Source: Curtobacterium sp. MCSS17_015
GTDB lineage: Bacteria > Actinomycetota > Actinomycetes > Actinomycetales > Microbacteriaceae
Direction of reading: 5' to 3'
Length of the DNA stretch: 64,000 bases
NCBI RefSeq assembly: GCF_003234265.2
Contig: NZ_CP126256.1
Location: 744,001-808,000 of the forward strand
Shown here: piece after piece, positions 26,501-35,621 of the stretch
How positions within the stretch are numbered: position 1 is the stretch's first letter
How the letters are laid out: each line of letters opens with the position of its first letter
Notes under the pieces: model-generated
What the model saw: the letters and a program-made list of their open reading frames with translations, nothing else
Databases searched by the model: none
What the model was told of the DNA's origin: nothing
Program-made: the position numbers and the translations under genes

Positions 26501-27180
26501 TCGAGACCATCGCGGCGAACAACGAGCTCGGTGCGGGCATGCAGGTGGCGATGAAGGACCTCGAGATCCGCGGTGCCGGCAACCTGCTCGGCGGTGAGCA
26601 GTCCGGGCACATCGCGGGCGTCGGGTTCGACCTGTACCTGCGGATGATCGGCGAGGCGGTGTCGCAGTTCCGCGGTGACGTCGCTGAGGGGCAGACCGAG
26701 CTCCGGCTCGAGATCCCCGTCGACGCGCACATCCCGGACAACTACGTGGAGTCCGAGCGGCTCCGACTCGAGGCCTACCAGAAGCTCTCCGCCGCATCGG
26801 CCCCGGCCGCGCAGCCCGAGGCGATCGACATGGTCCTCGACGAGCTGACCGACCGGTACGGCACCCCGCCGCAGGCCGTGCTGACGCTCATCGAGGTCTC
26901 GCGCCTCCGTCGCATGGCCCAGCAGGTCGGCCTGTCCGACGTCGTCGTGATGGGCTCGAACCTGCGGGTCGCCGGCAAGGAACTCGCCGACTCCGCGCAG
27001 GTCCGGCTCAAGCGGATGTTCGCGGGCGCGCGGTGGTTCCCGCAGCAGGACGCCGCGAGCATCCCGGTGCCGAAGCCGCACGGCGAGACGCTGCCGGACG
27101 ACGCGCTCATCAGCTGGGTGGAGAGCATCCTCACCGCGGTCTACGGTGCGCCCGCCCGTGCGGAGGCGCCGGCCGCCTGA
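23587..27180 (+). CDS. mfd: Transcription-repair coupling factor
   Basis: Removes RNA polymerase stalled at DNA damage and recruits UvrA. 1197 aa, full length. Order: N-terminal UvrB-homology region; RNA-polymerase-interacting CarD-type domain starting KPGDVVVHATHGIGKFVELV (about 506-525); translocase domain with Walker A GDVGYGKTE (about 671), DEEQRFG and AMSATPIPRSLEMAVTG; and the C-terminal TRCF domain. GTG 23587 has TACCAT 7 nt upstream, fitting a near-leaderless start. It is monocistronic, ending in a strong hairpin. Confidence 0.99.
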   Translation: MTISGIIPALSRASSFDRALRAAPRDADFSVVDGLRVPLLAALLAERSGPQCAFVITATGREAEAVRDALSCTVPDADVLEFPAWETLPHERLSPSPQTVGTRIATLRALRRWQDAPVDERRTTVVVASVRAALQPIADNLTELAPVVLRTGSRGNDLGAIAAQLVDLAYARVDLVTRRGEFAVRGGILDVFPPTADHPVRVDFFGDEIEGIKAFSVADQRSTDDDLDAVELTASRELLLSDDVRQRAREMLHEFPNLSQMLAKVAEGIPVEGMESLAPALVHKLVPVTEYLPEAATVAVFSPERVSGRAHSLAETNQEFLQAAWSAAVAGAQAPIDLDAGNFLTVQQLKNTRGQRTWWTVSPFDSGADEPLTDADAVAEAGEYVRVPGEAIPSFAGSADGAVAHVKALTDDQWAVVVTAQGQGLVERAVQVLADAGVAARAETLDGPPEPGVAIVTTASVEHGFAVADPRIALLSEAEFYGRSVQQGARTVKKLASRRKNVVDPLQLKPGDVVVHATHGIGKFVELVSREVSSGGRNAVKQQREYLVLEYAPSKRNYPGDKLFVPTDQLDQLSRYVGGENPTLSKMGGSDWSAAKSKARKAVRDIAVDLVKLYSARMASKGHAFGPDTPWQRELEEAFPFAETADQLTTIDEIKRDMESPIPMDRLLSGDVGYGKTEVAIRAAFKAVQDGKQVAVLVPTTLLVRQHMETFQERFAGFPVNLRALSRFQTEKETKETLAGLADGTVDIVIGTHRILSQSVQFKDVGLVIIDEEQRFGVEHKDQLKKLKTNVDVLAMSATPIPRSLEMAVTGIREMSTLATPPEDRHPILTFVGPQSDLQVAAAIKREMLREGQVFYVHNRVKDIQSVAAHLAEVVPDARIAVAHGQMGEQALEQVMVDFWERRFDVLVSTTIIETGLDIANANTLIIDKADKYGLSQLHQLRGRVGRGRERGYAYFLYDADKPLSETAQDRLETIAANNELGAGMQVAMKDLEIRGAGNLLGGEQSGHIAGVGFDLYLRMIGEAVSQFRGDVAEGQTELRLEIPVDAHIPDNYVESERLRLEAYQKLSAASAPAAQPEAIDMVLDELTDRYGTPPQAVLTLIEVSRLRRMAQQVGLSDVVVMGSNLRVAGKELADSAQVRLKRMFAGARWFPQQDAASIPVPKPHGETLPDDALISWVESILTAVYGAPARAEAPAA

Positions 27181-27195
27181 CGGTCGTCGTCCGGT

Positions 27196-27262
27196 GACCA
27201 CCGGACGGACGGGAGGCCCGCGGCGGCGGATCCGTCCCGGGCCTCCCGTCCGTCTGGTGGTC
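27196..27262. terminator. Bidirectional hairpin between mfd and nhaA
   Basis: Arms 27196-27220 and 27238-27262 pair over 25 bp with a single G-U wobble, containing GACGGGAGGCCCG. Loop of 17 nt. It is placed between convergent genes and is the longest stem of the shared-core hairpin family. Confidence 0.85.
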
Positions 27263-27283
27263 GCGCTGGTGCGCGGACCGGCG

Positions 27284-28462
27284 CTACTCGGTGGCTTCGG
27301 CCTCGGACAGCTCGCGGCGCTGGCGGTACCGGCGCGCCCGCACGGACACGACGACGGCGGACGCGACCATCGCGATGCCCGACCCGACGAGGACCGCGAG
27401 GACGCCCTCGTCGACGATCTCCTCGTTCGCGGCGAACGCCAGCTCGTTCATGAGCAGCGAGACCGTGAACCCGATGCCACCGAGGACGCCCACGGTCACC
27501 ACCGACCCGAACGAGAGCGTCGACCGACCGGGACCGCGGAAGAGTCGACCGGCGACGACACCGAACAGCGTGATGCCGATGACCTTGCCGACGGGGAGTG
27601 CCAGCACGACCGCCCAGAACGTCGGGGAGAGTTCCCCGAGTCCGACGGCGGGGATGACGACGGCCGCCGAGACGAAGGCGAAGACCGGCAGGACGATCGC
27701 GTTCGACCACGGCTCCACGTGCTCGTGCAGGGTGCCGCCCGGTCGACGGGGGAGGACCAGCCCGAGGGCCACGCCGGCGATCGTCGCGTGCACCCCGGAG
27801 TGGTACACGAGCCACCAGGTGACCAGGCCGATGAGGACCATCGCGACGATGAGGACCGGCTGCGCGGCGCTGCCCGGCCGCAGCCGACGACCGAGCAGCG
27901 CGAACACGACGAGCAGGACCGCGGCGCCGCCGAGGGCCGGGAAGTCGGTGCCGTGGGCGAAGACGACGGCGATGATGACGATGGCGATGAGGTCGTCGAG
28001 GACGGCGAGGGCGAGCAGGAACACCCGGATCGTCGAGGGCAACCCCCGCCCGAACATGGCCAGGACCCCGAGCGCGAACGCGATGTCCGTCGCCGTCGGG
28101 ATGGGCCAGCCGTGTGTGTACGGCGTGCCGGCGGTGACGAGCAGGTAGACGAGCGCCGGGACGAGCACTCCACCGACGGCGGCGATGGCGGGGACGACGG
28201 CGGTCTTCGGGTTGGCGAGTTCACCGGCGACCAGCTCGTGCTTCAGTTCGACGGCGACCAGGAGGAAGAAGACCGCGAGCAGGCCGTCGCTGACCCAATG
28301 GGCGACCGACAGGTCGAGGCCGACCGCGCCCCAGGGGGTGTGCCAGTCGAGACCGCGCTCGAGCCCGGGGCCGAGCGCGGTGTTCGCGACGATCAGTCCG
28401 AGGACGGCGGCGGAGAGGAGGGCGATCGCGCTGAAGCGAGGCGAACGGACGAAGGAGGGCAT
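27284..28462 (-). CDS. nhaA: Na+/H+ antiporter NhaA
   Basis: Exchanges external protons for internal sodium. 392 aa, with about 12 membrane helices. The ion site is recognised in LALAVLDDLIAIVIIA, whose paired Asp residues (about 150-151) match the NhaA transport aspartates; GWPIPTATDIAFALGV (about 118) is also diagnostic. ATG 28462 has GGAG upstream; an upstream in-frame ATG at 28546 coincides with a likely -10 (TACGAT on the minus strand, 28545-28550), so it would precede the transcript start. It is divergent from mazG. Confidence 0.95.
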   Translation of the reverse strand: MPSFVRSPRFSAIALLSAAVLGLIVANTALGPGLERGLDWHTPWGAVGLDLSVAHWVSDGLLAVFFLLVAVELKHELVAGELANPKTAVVPAIAAVGGVLVPALVYLLVTAGTPYTHGWPIPTATDIAFALGVLAMFGRGLPSTIRVFLLALAVLDDLIAIVIIAVVFAHGTDFPALGGAAVLLVVFALLGRRLRPGSAAQPVLIVAMVLIGLVTWWLVYHSGVHATIAGVALGLVLPRRPGGTLHEHVEPWSNAIVLPVFAFVSAAVVIPAVGLGELSPTFWAVVLALPVGKVIGITLFGVVAGRLFRGPGRSTLSFGSVVTVGVLGGIGFTVSLLMNELAFAANEEIVDEGVLAVLVGSGIAMVASAVVVSVRARRYRQRRELSEAEATE

Positions 28463-28605
28463 GCGGCTCCGAGGGGGAACGGGCACCCGGTGGTCGGGTA
28501 CGGGGAACGGACCGTCGACCAGACTTCCCGACACACCGACGCCCATCGTAGTGGGGCGACCCTGGTGTCCGATCCACGCGGAGCTGCGGGTGGCAGCATG
28601 GCGGC

Positions 28606-29487
28606 ATGACTGTCGTTGCCGAACTCGTCGCCGTCGTGGACCGCCTGCTCGACCCCGAGCACGGATGCGTCTGGAACCGCGAGCAGACCCACGCCAGCCT
28701 CGCCCGGTACGCCGTGGAGGAGGCGTACGAACTCGTCGACGCCATCGACGACGGGGACGACGACGAACTCCGGGAGGAACTCGGCGACGTCCTGTACCAG
28801 GTGGTGTTGCACGCGGGGATCGCCGCACGTCAGGGGCGGTTCGACCTCGACGACGTCGCCGCGGCGGTCCGCGAGAAGATGCAGCGCCGCCACCCGCACG
28901 TCTTCGGCGACGAGGAGGCGCACACGGTCGAGGACGTCATCCGGGTCTGGCGTGCCGCGAAGGCCGCCGAGAAGTCCTCGCGGACGAGCACCTACACGGG
29001 GGTGCCGCGGGCGATGCCGCCGCTCGAACGCGCGGTGAAGCTGTTCGAACGCCTGGAAGAGCGTGGCGACCTGCACGCAGCCGTGGCCTCGGTGACGGAC
29101 GGGGCCGTGCTCGACGTCGTGGGGGCCTCCGCTGCGGGGGACGAGCCGGTCGCTGCCGATGCAGACGGTGTGGCGGACGGCACGGCCACTCCGACCGCCA
29201 CCGGCGGGACCGATCCTGCGGGAGACGTGGCTGTCGCGGGTACTGCGGGGGCCGGGGACGTCGCTGCGGCCGTGCTCGGCTCGCAGGCCGGGACCCGGGT
29301 CGATGCCGCCTGGGGAGCCGGGATGTTGGCCGAGGTCTCGGTGGCGCACGAGCAGGGGATCGATCCCGTCGCGAGTCTCCGCGCCGCCGTGGCGATGCTC
29401 GAGGCTTCGGGTCGGGAGCTCGAGCGTGGCGTCGCCGGGACCAGCGAGCCCGGGGGCGGCGACGACGTGGAGCGGGCGTCCTCCTAA
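28606..29487 (+). CDS. mazG: Nucleoside triphosphate pyrophosphohydrolase MazG with a low-complexity insert
   Basis: Hydrolyses NTPs to NMP and pyrophosphate, cleaning up abnormal nucleotides. 293 aa. The metal-binding motif is EE(38-39)xxE(42) and E(57)ELGD(61), followed by HPHVFGDEEAHTVEDVIRVW. Residues about 162-225 are a Gly/Ala/Asp/Thr-rich stretch not expected in the family, before the last helix (GIDPVASLRAAVAMLE). CAGCAT lies 6 nt before the ATG. Its position before eno matches other actinobacteria. The stop codon sits in the loop of a 13-bp hairpin. Confidence 0.94.
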   Translation: MTVVAELVAVVDRLLDPEHGCVWNREQTHASLARYAVEEAYELVDAIDDGDDDELREELGDVLYQVVLHAGIAARQGRFDLDDVAAAVREKMQRRHPHVFGDEEAHTVEDVIRVWRAAKAAEKSSRTSTYTGVPRAMPPLERAVKLFERLEERGDLHAAVASVTDGAVLDVVGASAAGDEPVAADADGVADGTATPTATGGTDPAGDVAVAGTAGAGDVAAAVLGSQAGTRVDAAWGAGMLAEVSVAHEQGIDPVASLRAAVAMLEASGRELERGVAGTSEPGGGDDVERASS

Positions 29488-29509
29488 CCCGAAAAAGGAG
29501 GACGCCCGC
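29472..29509. terminator. 13-bp hairpin enclosing the mazG stop codon
   Basis: Arms 29472-29484 and 29497-29509 are perfectly complementary (GCGGGCGTCCTCC). The 12-nt loop holds the mazG TAA and an A5 run (T5 on the minus strand). It could end transcription from either side. Confidence 0.6.
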
Positions 29510-29645
29510 GAGCGGGAGGAGACGCCACCAGGGAGCAACGTCTCGTCAGGGGATCCCGCCCGAACCGCGGAGGCGCCTGCAGCACATCGCCCCCGCTGAC
29601 GACCGGCATGTGGATCAGGCACGTTCCGGCCGAGGTTCTGGATGC

Positions 29646-29674
29646 AGCATATCAGCGGACACCGGCGGCTGCAA
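29646..29674 (-). promoter_or_regulatory. Consensus-like promoter on the minus strand in the mazG-hisS gap
   Basis: Read on the minus strand: TTGCAG (29674-29669), 17-nt spacer, TATGCT (29651-29646). This is the best -35/-10 pair seen in the window. It would start a transcript near 29639 that runs through about 150 nt of non-coding DNA into the hairpin at 29472-29509. No open reading frame of note lies in that path, so a small RNA is possible. Confidence 0.45.
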
Positions 29675-29701
29675 CCCCGGCTCCTGCTCTGCGAAGATTG
29701 A

Positions 29702-32332
<2,631 letters not shown>

Positions 32333-32343
32333 CCAGCACCCTC

Positions 32344-32379
32344 GGAACGCCGTCCTCCCTCCGGGGAGGGCGGCGTTCC
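32344..32379 (+). terminator. eno terminator
   Basis: 16-bp stem (GGAACGCC at 32344, GGCGTTCC ending at 32379) with one G-U pair and a TCCG tetraloop. Confidence 0.85.
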
Positions 32380-32430
32380 CGTCGTCCCGGCAGGCTGAGA
32401 CGGCCCTCGGGGAGGTGAGGCGGGCCTCCG

Positions 32431-32618
32431 GTGCGAGACGCGTCTGTCTGCGCGTGACGCCCTCTTCCGCGCGAGACGCCGTCGAACTCGGCGGCGTCTG
32501 GCCCACTCGGCGGCGTCCGGCCCATTGGGCGCCGCCGGGCCCATCCGGCGGCGTCTGGCCCGCTGAGTGGCGTCCGGTCCACTCGGCGGTGTCTCGTCCG
32601 CTCAGAGGCGCCCGTTGG
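32431..32618. repeat. Minisatellite of about 19-bp units between eno and ftsB
   Basis: The 395-bp gap 32333-32727 contains the eno terminator and then this array. Seven contiguous 19-bp units start at 32486, 32505, 32524, 32543, 32562, 32581 and 32600; unit 1 is ACTCGGCGGCGTCTGGCCC and the others diverge from it by 1 to about 10 bases. Just upstream (32431-32485) are about three similar units in inverted orientation (core GCGAGACGCCGTC), so the junction forms a hairpin. As 19 is not a multiple of 3, it is not coding. The rest of the gap shows no gene. Confidence 0.8.
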
Positions 32619-32727
32619 ACGCGGCAGCGTGTCGGGGCCGGTTCCCAGGCCGGCCGCGTCGCTGAGAGGCTGCGCAACGCGCGCGCGCCGGGGTGCCGAG
32701 CCCCGGCGGCCGCGTTATCGTCGTCCC

Positions 32728-33300
32728 GTGCCCAGCCAGAAGCCCCGCGTCCGCCGCGTCCCCGTGGTGATGCCCGAGGGCGCGACCTCCGGGCAACCGT
32801 GGTACCGGTCGCTGCACTTCTCGGGCTTCAGCCTGCTCATGCTGGCGATCATCGTGCTCTTCGTCGTGGTGCTCGCCCCCTCGCTCCGCACGCTCGTGCA
32901 GCAGCAGGAGCAGATCACCGGCATGCAGCGCCAGGTCGCGGCTCAGAAGGCCGACGTGGCGCAGAAGAAGCACGACGTCGCACGCTGGGACGACCCGGCC
33001 TACATCGAGGCGCAGGCGCGCGACCGACTGCTCTACGTGTACCCGGGCGAGGAGAGCTACCTCGTGATGGGCGGGGACGGCGGGACCTCGGCGACGCCCG
33101 CGCCGACCACCGACTCCGGTACTCCGGTCAGCTCGACCGTGCAGACGCCGAAGGTCGACTGGGTGCAGTCGATGCTGTCCTCCGTGCTCGAGTCCGGCCT
33201 GTCGGACGACACGAGCGACGAACTCGAGGGCAGCAGCGGCACCACGGACAGCGGCAGCTCGGACAGCGGCGCCACCGACGGCGGCTCGACCTCGAAGTAG
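32728..33300 (+). CDS. ftsB: FtsB/DivIC-family septum formation initiator
   Basis: Bitopic divisome protein that links FtsQ/DivIB and FtsL at mid-cell. 190 aa. A cytoplasmic basic N-terminus is followed by one membrane helix (FSLLMLAIIVLFVVVLAP, about 35-52), a coiled coil (LVQQQEQITGMQRQVAAQKAD) and the DivIC motif with YIEAQARDRLLYVYPGE. A disordered Ser/Thr/Gly/Asp tail (about 120-190) is an actinobacterial feature. The GTG has TATCGT exactly 6 nt upstream. Position after eno matches other actinobacteria. Confidence 0.92.
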   Translation: MPSQKPRVRRVPVVMPEGATSGQPWYRSLHFSGFSLLMLAIIVLFVVVLAPSLRTLVQQQEQITGMQRQVAAQKADVAQKKHDVARWDDPAYIEAQARDRLLYVYPGEESYLVMGGDGGTSATPAPTTDSGTPVSSTVQTPKVDWVQSMLSSVLESGLSDDTSDELEGSSGTTDSGSSDSGATDGGSTSK

Positions 33301-33335
33301 GGCCGACGCGCGGAGTCCGGTAGGCTCACGTCCCC

Positions 33336-33884
33336 GTGACGACCCCTCCGTTCGACCCGCCGACCGCGCACGACGTGCAGGTGGTGAGCGCCCAGCTCGG
33401 CCGCCCCGCCCGCGACGTCATCGGCATCGCCGCTCGCTGCGTCTGCGGCAACCCGACGGTCGTGTCCACGAAGCCCCGCCTCGGCAACGGCACCCCGTTC
33501 CCGACGCTGTACTACCTGTGCCACCCGGCCGCCACCGCAGCCGTCAGCACCCTCGAGGCCAACCAGGTCATGCCCGAGCTGGCCGCACTGCTCGAGGACC
33601 CCGACACCGCTGAGCAGTACCGCCGCGCGCACCAGGCGTACCTCGACGACCGCGAGTCGATCGAGCACGTCGAGGAGATCGCGGGCATCAGCGCTGGTGG
33701 CATGCCCACCCGGGTGAAGTGCCTGCACGCGCTCGTCGGTCACGCCCTCGCCGCCGGACCCGGCGTCAACCCCATCGGCGACCTCGCGCTGCAGCGTGCG
33801 GACTGGTCGCCCTCCCGGTGTGAGTGCCGGGCCTATGATGATGGTGCAGACGCCGGAGTCGGGGTGGGTGGCGGCGAGTCCTGA
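33336..33884 (+). CDS. DUF501 family protein
   Basis: 182 aa. The conserved DUF501 region includes QLGRPARDVIGIAARCVCGNPTVV (about 20-43), PFPTLYYLCHP and VKCLHALVGHALAAGPGVNPIGD (Cys/His-rich patches that could hold a metal). Function unknown. It is conserved directly after the ftsB-like gene in actinobacteria, usually before ppx/gppA; here ppx is missing and a type II NADH dehydrogenase follows. TAGGCT (33321-33326) stands 9 nt before the GTG. Confidence 0.94.
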   Translation: MTTPPFDPPTAHDVQVVSAQLGRPARDVIGIAARCVCGNPTVVSTKPRLGNGTPFPTLYYLCHPAATAAVSTLEANQVMPELAALLEDPDTAEQYRRAHQAYLDDRESIEHVEEIAGISAGGMPTRVKCLHALVGHALAAGPGVNPIGDLALQRADWSPSRCECRAYDDGADAGVGVGGGES

Positions 33885-33927
33885 CCAGCCTCCCAGCAGC
33901 TCAACCACCCCAAGGAGATCACCACCC

Positions 33928-35400
33928 GTGCCCAAGATCCTCGTCGTCGGCGGCGGTTACGCCGGCTTCTACACCGCATGGAAGCTCGAGAAGCACCTTC
34001 GCCAGGGCGAAGCCGAGGTCGTCATGGTGGACCCGCTGCCGTACATGACCTACCAGCCGTTCCTCCCCGAGGTCGCCGCCGGCTCGATCGAACCGCGTCA
34101 CGCCGTGGTCTCGCACCGCCGTCACCTCAAGACGACGCGCGTCGTCACCGCGAAGGTCACCGGGGTCGACCACGCGAACAAGACCGCGACGATCACCCCC
34201 GCCGTCGGTGAGCCGTGGCAGGAGTCCTACGACCAGATCGTCATGACGGCCGGTGCCGTCTCGCGCACCTTCCCGATCCCGGGCGTCGCGGACGAGGCCA
34301 TCGGCCTCAAGACGATCGAAGAGGCCGCCGCGATCCGCGACAAGATCCTCACCAACTTCGCGAAGGCGGCGAACCTGCCCGCGGGCCCCGAGCGGCAGCG
34401 TCTGCTCACGGTCGTCGTCGTCGGTGGCGGTTTCGCCGGCATCGAGGTCTTCGCCGAACTCCGCTCCTTCGTCTCGGACCTGCTCAGCAGCTACCCGCAG
34501 ATCGCCTTCGAGGACACGCACTTCCACCTGGTCGAGGCCATGGGGCGCATCATGCCCGAGGTCTCGCTCGAGACCTCGCACTGGGTCCTCAAGAACCTGG
34601 CCGAGCGGGGTGCCACGGTGCACCTCGAGACGCAGCTCGCCTCGGCCGTGGGTGGCGTCTGCCAGCTCAAGGCCAAGGACGAGTCGATCGAGGTCATCGA
34701 GTCCGACCTCATCATCTGGACCGCCGGAGTCATGGCGAACCCGATGGTCAAGGGCACCGACTTCCCGCTCGAGCCCCGCGGTCGCATCACGGTGCAGCCC
34801 GACCTCCGCATCGTCGACGAGGGCACGGTCATCGCCGACGCCTGGGCCTGCGGTGACGTCGCGGCCGTCCCGGACCTCACCGGTGGTGGCGTCGGCGGCA
34901 TGTGCGTCCCGAACGCCCAGCACGCGGTCCGCCAGGCCAAGCAGCTGGCGAAGAACCTCGTCGCGACGATCCGCGGCGAAGCCACCGTCGACTACAAGCA
35001 CGAGAACCTCGGCGCCGTCGCGGGCCTCGGTCTCGGCATCGGTGTCTTCCAGTCCGGCAAGTTCTCGATGAAGGGCTTCCTCGCCTGGGGCGCCCACCGT
35101 GGTTACCACGGCCTGGCCATGCCCTCGTGGGAGCGCAAGATCCGCGTCGTCGGCGACTGGGTCGGGAACTTCTTCCTGGGTCGCGACATCGCCTCCCTCG
35201 ACGACCGTGAGACCCCGCGCGCAGCGTTCGAGGCCTGGGCGTCACGCCCGAAGCCGGCCGTCGAGGCCGCTCCGGCAGCAGAGTCCCCGGCCGAGGGCCA
35301 GCCGGCCGGCGCTGCCGGTCCCGCCTACGCGACGCCCGCCGAGGACGTCTCGAAGGCCGCCGAGCCCGTCGGCGCCGGCGAGTCGGCGAAGACCGAGTAA
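33928..35400 (+). CDS. ndh: Type II NADH dehydrogenase (NAD(P)/FAD-dependent oxidoreductase)
   Basis: Single-subunit, non-proton-pumping NADH:menaquinone oxidoreductase on the inner membrane face. 490 aa. FAD-binding GGGYAGFYTAWKLEK (about 8-22), second dinucleotide fold VVVVGGGFAGIEVFAEL (about 160-176), and AWACGDVAAVPDLTGGGVGG (about 307-326) for FAD. The C-terminal membrane-binding helix region is present, followed by an Ala/Pro/Glu-rich tail of about 55 residues. The GTG at 33928 has AAGGAG 11 nt upstream. Confidence 0.95.
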   Translation: MPKILVVGGGYAGFYTAWKLEKHLRQGEAEVVMVDPLPYMTYQPFLPEVAAGSIEPRHAVVSHRRHLKTTRVVTAKVTGVDHANKTATITPAVGEPWQESYDQIVMTAGAVSRTFPIPGVADEAIGLKTIEEAAAIRDKILTNFAKAANLPAGPERQRLLTVVVVGGGFAGIEVFAELRSFVSDLLSSYPQIAFEDTHFHLVEAMGRIMPEVSLETSHWVLKNLAERGATVHLETQLASAVGGVCQLKAKDESIEVIESDLIIWTAGVMANPMVKGTDFPLEPRGRITVQPDLRIVDEGTVIADAWACGDVAAVPDLTGGGVGGMCVPNAQHAVRQAKQLAKNLVATIRGEATVDYKHENLGAVAGLGLGIGVFQSGKFSMKGFLAWGAHRGYHGLAMPSWERKIRVVGDWVGNFFLGRDIASLDDRETPRAAFEAWASRPKPAVEAAPAAESPAEGQPAGAAGPAYATPAEDVSKAAEPVGAGESAKTE

Positions 35401-35421
35401 GCACCGCACACACGCGGTCGA

Positions 35422-35452
35422 GAGGGCGGTCACCCGGTGGGAGGCCGCCCTC
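35422..35452 (+). terminator. Hairpin after ndh
   Basis: GAGGGCGG (35422-35429) pairs with CCGCCCTC (35445-35452), 8 bp, loop 15 nt. Confidence 0.6.
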
Positions 35453-35462
35453 CGTGCGTCGG

Positions 35463-35468
35463 TAGGCT
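35463..35468 (+). promoter_or_regulatory. -10 element of the tRNA-Leu gene
   Basis: TAGGCT 28 nt before the mature tRNA 5' end; no clear -35. Confidence 0.45.
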
Positions 35469-35496
35469 GATCCGGCCCGACCGTCAGCGGTCGTGC

Positions 35497-35570
35497 GCCC
35501 CCGTGGCCCAATCGGTAGAGGCATGCGACTTAAAATCGCCGAGTTGAGGGTTCGAGTCCCTCCGGGGGTA
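35497..35570 (+). tRNA. tRNA-Leu, anticodon UAA, with a short variable loop
   Basis: 74-nt cloverleaf. Acceptor stem GCCCCCG (35497-35503) with CGGGGGT (35563-35569; first pair G-U), discriminator A at 35570. The anticodon loop CTTAAAA gives UAA, decoding UUA, a very rare codon in a genome this GC-rich. T arm GAGGG-TTCGAGT-CCCTC (35546-35562). The variable region is only about 5 nt, whereas tRNA-Leu normally has a long type II arm. CCA is not encoded (CGA follows). Confidence 0.9.
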
Positions 35571-35579
35571 CGAAGACCC

Positions 35580-35605
35580 GAGGGTTCGAGTCCCTCCGGG
35601 CGTAC
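35580..35605 (+). repeat. Duplicate of the tRNA-Leu 3' end
   Basis: 26 bp identical to 35546-35571 (T arm, acceptor strand and next base) except for one base, 34 bp downstream of the original. It could be an att-site scar, a remnant of a second tRNA, or a terminator, as it also folds into a hairpin. Confidence 0.8.
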
Positions 35606-35621
35606 TCGTTACGCTGACCAG

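Noticed and set aside
32431..32618. CRISPR array
   Set aside because: Units of 19 bp are contiguous and degenerate with no spacers, and no cas gene is in the window.
35497..35605. Integrated mobile element at the tRNA-Leu
   Set aside because: The duplicated 3' end is only 34 bp from the tRNA, and no integrase, excisionase or foreign genes lie between or beside them; at most a scar.
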